From: Isoetes taiwanensis | Lineage: Eukaryota > Streptophyta > Lycopodiopsida > Isoetales > Isoetaceae | DNA: 64,000 nt | Direction of reading: 5' to 3' | Assembly: GCA_021234155.1 (NCBI GenBank) | Contig: JAJEKV010000002.1 | Location: 21,045,726 to 21,109,725, forward strand | Shown here: piece by piece, positions 58,986 through 64,000 of the stretch | How positions within the stretch are numbered: position 1 is the stretch's first letter | Layout: each line of letters begins with the position of its first letter | Program-made: the position numbers and the translations under genes | Notes under the pieces: generated by a model | Database searches by the model: none | What the model was told of the DNA's origin: nothing | What the model saw: the letters and a program-made list of their open reading frames with translations, nothing else

Positions 58986-59870
58986 AAAAAATCTATTCTA
59001 TTCTTTAGTAACTTGTACTTCTGATAGCAGCCAGGTGCCAGTTCAAAGTAGTTACCGATAATAATATTATTGTTATGAAATAAATTTCATAGTCATCCAT
59101 AGTATCTGCTTCAAGTGCATGTTTCACTTTGGTGGATAGGAGGATATATTAAGGGACCCTAGCATGATTATCAAGAGCTATGAATGCTCAAAAATAGTGA
59201 CCAACCTGCAGTGTCTCGATGACATTGTCGATGTCATTTGCCCACAAATCCTCCACCTCATTATCACCATCTCCAAGATCGATCTTAAAATCTATTCTAT
59301 TCTTTAGTAACTTGTACTTCTGATAGCAGCCAGGTGCCAGTTCAAAGTAGTTACCGGTAATAATATTATTGTTATGAAATAAATTTCATAGTCATCCATA
59401 GTATCTGCTTCAAGTGCATGTTTCACTTTGGTGGATAGGAGGATATATTAAGGAACCCTCGCATGATTATCAAGAGCTATGAATGCTCAAAAATAGTGAC
59501 CAACCTGCAGTGTCTCGATGACATTGTCGATGTCATTTGCCCATAAATCCTCCACCTCATTATCACCATCTCCAAGATCGATCTTATTAATAGCCTTTAG
59601 TTTTCAGCTCCAACCTGCCACAACATTCTTTTAAGCATACCAATCAAAATTTATGCATGCTTTGCAAAAACTTGAGAGAGGCCTGCACAATAACTTTATT
59701 GAGTCATTTGATCTTATTGACGATGAGCGATGAAATGATTGCACCCCTTTTACTAGAAGCACATCAAATCTTTGAGACAGATATTTTTTTTATTTTTATT
59801 TTTATTTTTTATGACTGGTTTTATGGATTGTTGTATGTTTTATTGAGCTATAGCTTTTATACCTTGGGGC
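58986..59870 (-). pseudogene. DDE-transposase-like gene remnant, copy 2, with internal duplication
   Basis: The minus strand is homologous to the C-terminal part of the pseudogene at 27.9-29.6 kb. RFDVL.VKGVQS.H near 59.8 kb parallels RFDVLPKKGVQSLH, and VEDLWANDI parallels AEDLWANDG. TMDDYE.YF and a TAACTACTTTGAA block parallel the 29.3 kb segment. A 299 bp stretch is tandemly duplicated (units from 58991 and 59290), so the C-terminal block occurs twice. The plus-strand 72-codon frame at 59657-59875 is its shadow. The N-terminal half, with the DGCAAQFK and HGKG motifs, is absent here. Confidence 0.6.
58991..59588. repeat. 299 bp tandem duplication
   Basis: Two nearly identical copies begin ATCTATTCTATTCTTTAGTA and end CCAAGATCGATCTTA. 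The few differences (for example GATAATAAT versus GGTAATAAT, CCCACAAATCC versus CCCATAAATCC) show a recent event within the pseudogene. Confidence 0.93.
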
Positions 59871-60239
59871 CATGATATGCCACTTCATAGTTTTTGTCTA
59901 TACAAGAGTTAAACATTACTATAATGCAATATTTGGAAAAATATTGTTATTGGGATCGGATACAGCGGGTTTAGGGTTACTGAGATAACCATATGGTCCG
60001 GTCGTGTGCTGGGCGTGGTTTGAGGAAGCTGTACCTCAATCCGTCACATGCTATTGCTGGAATTTTGGATGGTATTTCTTTTTCTTGAAATTTACAGGTA
60101 CAAGTTGTATGATTGCTTAAGGACACGGCTGAGCAGCACGAACCTTGGACTTAGCCAAGGATAAATAGAGATGACCAGATTCACAATGCATAGGCCTGTG
60201 CCGAAATCATGCTGCCTGGGGGTTATTCTGTCTTATAGC
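59871..60239. other. Non-coding spacer
   Basis: No recognised feature. An acceptor-like CTTATAG lies just before the ATG at 60240. Confidence 0.35.
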
Positions 60240-60623
60240 ATGGGTAGGAAGAAGGGAGATTTAAATACGGCAACCAGGAGAAAATTAGAACGTGAGGCCA
60301 GCCTAGCTCCCAAGAGAAAGAAGATGTGGGAATTTTGTAGAGCTGCTAAATGTCCTCCACCTGTGGTAATTATGGATGAGCCCAAGTCTGATTTGGATAT
60401 TATTGCTAAGGATAAGGATGGTGGCAGTCTGGCTGCTGGGAAACCTGCACAAGATGTGAAGATCAGTGGAAATGATAACAATAAGAGGAGTGAGCCCATT
60501 CATGATGCTGGATCTGCAGCACAACACAAAGGGATTCCCCCTGGAGCGTCAAATAATCAGGTTTTCTTGGATGTCTTGTATGCATTAGCGCAATTAGTTG
60601 ATTTCTTTCTTGTGAAATTCTAG
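60240..60623 (+). CDS. Hypothetical basic ORF or exon
   Basis: MGRKKGDLNTATRRKLEREA begins a basic N-terminus with a nuclear-localisation-like APKRKKMW, followed by a CPPP segment and a low-complexity acidic/polar tail. The frame is open further upstream to 60171, but the composition changes at 60240, where an acceptor-like TTATAG precedes the ATG. A donor-like CAG|GTTTTC at 60558-60563 could end an exon before the stop. An acceptor-like TTTATTGCAG lies at 61491-61500. No known family recognised, so this is a candidate exon only. Confidence 0.3.
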   Translation: MGRKKGDLNTATRRKLEREASLAPKRKKMWEFCRAAKCPPPVVIMDEPKSDLDIIAKDKDGGSLAAGKPAQDVKISGNDNNKRSEPIHDAGSAAQHKGIPPGASNNQVFLDVLYALAQLVDFFLVKF

Positions 60624-63600
60624 ACAGAATATAGTGTTACTGAATGTTTTCATGATAACATGGGATCCTATAAGTAAACAGGCTTATATGACAACTTATG
60701 CCTAAGTTGTACGACATAGAAGATTCAGCAAGAATTTCCATTATCTGATTATATTCTAGATGATGTAATAGTTTAGAAGGAACATCTGGCTATGACAGAT
60801 TAAGATATTAAACAATTAAATATGTTTCTATGTTCTCTACTGTTTGTACTCTACGTTTATATTGCTATTGTGCTAAATGGACCAGGCCTATTGTGGTTAA
60901 GTTTACCTCCCTTAGGAGAGCAGAGCATGTTCATTTTATGTGCTGGTTGATATAAGTTTACATTTCGGTAGCATTTTCGGATGTGTATGGGTGCTATAAT
61001 AGATCTGATGTTTTCTCTACCACAATAACTAGCTATTTGGGATCTACTTGCTGGATTTTCTCTGGGGTGTTACTGGTACAAAATATTAAGATATGATGTT
61101 ATCTTAATAAGTTATATACTAGCATCATTGATAATTCTTATGGAGACTCAAAATCAATTGTTGTTTCCAGATCTCTAGTGTATGTATACTAATTTGTGGA
61201 TGATCCTTAATATACTGACTACATTTAAGTAGGAAATACTGTGAGCTAAATATTAAAGTCTGGTTGCCTTTGAAATAAGATTATGGAACTGATTTACTCC
61301 ATCTTAAAAACAGGGGTATTAATGGAGCTGCTACTATTATGTTTCTTTGTTCTAACCTTTAATGTGCTTTGACATGCTTTTTTGCTATGGTACATCTTTT
61401 ATAAACATGGTGAAGGGGATAACCCAAGAAACCTAATGCTTACCTGTCAGTGCTGTCATTATTACCCTTCTTAGGCTAATTTTTGGCTGGTTTATTGCAG
61501 GTAACAAGGTTTCTTGTTCCATGCTTTAATGTATCTATTTGTCCAAGCTGATGGTTCAAGCAATACAAGACTTCAAGTAAGATTATTCCTATGGGATAAC
61601 AAGATCTATATTTGGAACTCATTTATGGATTATATTACTGTCCTAAGATGTTCCTATAGATGTGTATTTCTGAAAACAGTGTTCTACTGTCTACTCTTAT
61701 GTAACTATATGAATTTTGAATAAGTTTGAATGAATGATTTTCAAAATAAAGTGTATAATGGTTAAGATTATTTAATGTCCTTTTCTTGGCCTAGTAAAAT
61801 GTTCCTGTCATTTTGTCTAGGACTGCTAAAGGCAGACTTAGTATTTTCAAAGGGAAATATTAAGTTTGGAAGTCTGGTTTCAGATTTGGGGGGTTTTTTT
61901 TTTTTGAGAGAACGAGAAATTTTTTAATTATATGAAATTAAGTACATTGTTTTAGAAACACATAAAGGATTACTATAGGAGTGTTTGAGACAGATCAACG
62001 TCAGTCACCTCCTAAAATGTCCTCTTCACATTTGATTTTGATATGGTTTGAGGAATTTAGGATATTTAAAAGATCTTACAACAATATTTTAACAGAAAAA
62101 CAAGTGATAATTGATATGAGCACACTTTTAACCACCCAACCGGATCCACTCCAAAATGGAATATTGCATGTCTACAACACTAGATAATGGCGTATCAGAT
62201 TGATCTCACTACTCTATGTGGCATCTGATCAAGGAAGCAATAACTGACTTAAAAAGGGATTTCAGATAAAGTCCAGTCGATTTATAGATTTCGATGCAGC
62301 CAAAACTGCAAGGAAAGGTTCGTTATAAAAATAAAGATTGTAAGGGATGATTCTGATGTTGCAAAGTTGGTCGTTGTGTTGATGTTGGCCGTTTTGTTGA
62401 TTCAGGCAGATCTTGTTCTTATAATCTAACTCTTTTGTAACAAAAAGAACTATTGTGCTACAACACAATTACTAATCTACCAAGAGGCATTCACATCTAG
62501 TATACCATGTGTTGCCCTAGACTCCCATCCAGATTCATGATTTCCCTGTGTGTCTGGTTGTGTTTCGATCTATGCCCTCATCATCCTACCCCTGAATGTG
62601 ACTTTTCCCCTTGTATTCTATTGTTATGCACTTTCTTCATAAAGTACACCCCATCTTCTCTCTCCAATCCTCTAATTCAGATTTTTGCCCCCTTCCATAC
62701 TAATGATCATTTTCTTGTATGTTTTTATAGCTTGTTGTATCAATTTATGCCTAGATTGATGACCCATATTTCTGGCTAAGTAAGAACGCTCTGATCTTTC
62801 CAATCTTAGGATTTCGAATGGTGATATCCTTCTTTCGTGAAGCGCTATAGATGCAATTGTCGATCTCTTTATTCCTAGCTCCCTACGGTGGAAGTATTTA
62901 ATTACTTTCTCTGCCTTGACACATTTAGCTGCCAATGTGCTACAACTCCACACTTATACCCTTAGAGCATCGCTAGTGTCAATTTCATTTTAAACGTTTG
63001 TGTTTTTATGCTCCAGTCTATTATAATGTGCTATGCGCATACTGATTGCATCCCATAGTAATTCTTTATTGCCATCTGCCATATCTCCTCCAAAACCTGC
63101 TTCCATGTCCTCTTTATTCATATTTTGTAGCCAAGGTATTGTACTCCTCTGCTTTATCCATTGGTTCCCCTAAGTACCTGACGACCTCCTCTTCCTTACC
63201 TAATTTCCCAAAGCTATCCTTTTATCACACTGTCCATTTTGCTCATAAGCACCTCTTACTGGCCGACCATCTCTGCCAATCCTTTTACTATTTCATCTGC
63301 CTGTATGATAGTGCCTCCATCTCTATATTGACGCTTCTTTCTATTTGTTTCTGTCTATCTGTTGCTCATCTTGCTCTTATGATCCATGTTTGATGCTTCA
63401 ATCTGTTTTATACTACACCTTTGTATTAATATTTCTCCCATTATTTTTGAATCTTTAAAATTCGAATGGCCCGAAGTTCATGGAGATCCCCCAATATCTG
63501 GTATAGTTGAAGAGGGCTGAGCCTCTCTAATATCTACACTTGAATTTGAGATTGTTTAACACCAATAGTGAAACCACATTGCTCTGCTAAGAACTGACAG

Positions 63601-64000
63601 GGCATAGCTGCTCTAACAGTCTTAGCAAGACCAAATATATTTGATGAAATCTGATGGGGCTGGGCCTTATGTAGGATCTACATGACTAGATACAATCATA
63701 ACTAGAGTACATTTGAAGTTCACTGGATTGAGTCCAGAACATATCTACGTGACTTTTATATTCCTAAACTATAATAGACTTTTCTATTAGATTTAAAATA
63801 CTATCATACATGTGTAATGCCAATGTCTGGAATTGGTGCAATCCTTTCATGAAGTCTTTGATTCTTTTTTGTGATACTTTTATATTGACCAAATCATTGA
63901 TCTATGGAATTGGGTTTTAAACCTGCACCTCAGTCTCACATACTTATTTTCACGATTTAATGTTGAATATATCGGATGCCCTTCACAAAAAAAAAAAAAA
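60624..64000. other. Region without recognised genes
   Basis: AT-rich. A T13 run followed by GAGAGAACGAGAAATTTTTT at about 61898-61930 may be the poly(A) end of a retroposon on the minus strand. A minus frame at 62672-62953 (LAAKCVKAEKVIKYFHRREL...) and its plus-strand shadow are protein-like but unidentified. Minus frames at 63.0-63.4 kb are broken. The window ends in an A14 run. Confidence 0.3.

Overview
The window is nuclear DNA from a land plant. Two spliced AMT2-type ammonium transporter genes with GT-AG introns and a fragment of plastid ATP synthase delta sit among plant-type Helitrons, Ty3/gypsy chromoviruses and LINEs. The DNA is AT-rich and full of decayed repeats. I favour a seed-free plant or gymnosperm (fern-like would fit), but nothing here fixes the species.

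Host genes. AMT2a (213-2186) and AMT2b (42438-44437) lie on the same strand 40 kb apart. Each has three exons with identical intron positions and phases, and both look intact, with both pore histidines and the conserved C-terminal motif. A C-terminally truncated, intronless ATP synthase delta-like frame (44578-45096, minus) converges on AMT2b. A short basic ORF at 60240-60623 and a possible minus-strand gene remnant at 34.0-36.3 kb are the only other candidates, and both are weak.

Mobile DNA fills most of the 40 kb between the AMT2 genes and much of the rest. From left to right: a LINE 3' end with an (ATAGA)n tail (2.4 kb); an almost complete Helitron Rep-helicase (10.3-15.55 kb) with small AT-hook exons at its N-terminus; a heavily decayed Ty3/gypsy element (18.9-23.4 kb); a 5'-truncated LINE with a hexanucleotide tail (24.7-25.7 kb, minus); a frameshifted gene of an unnamed DDE-transposase-like family (27.9-29.6 kb), with a second copy on the minus strand at 59-59.9 kb; a 5.05 kb chromodomain Ty3/gypsy element with two 221 bp LTRs (45665-50716); and two Helitron 3' ends pointing at each other (52.4 and 52.8 kb).

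Non-genic structure includes ten GGAATATTCC-like palindromes in 250 bp (29968-30215), a CA-rich minisatellite that switches to a TG-rich strand with a G-quadruplex motif (31.8-32.4 kb), a 35 bp minisatellite (36.7 kb) and many two-copy tandem duplications of 45-300 bp.

The most unusual items are: (1) two loci where a GC-rich hairpin is followed by AAATT(T)CTTG then T, suggesting a Helitron family ending in CTTG rather than CTRR; (2) the duplicated AT-hook/basic exon module in front of the Helitron Rep; (3) the unnamed transposase-like family present twice; (4) the palindromic heat-shock-element-like array. No single new cellular system is proven by the sequence.
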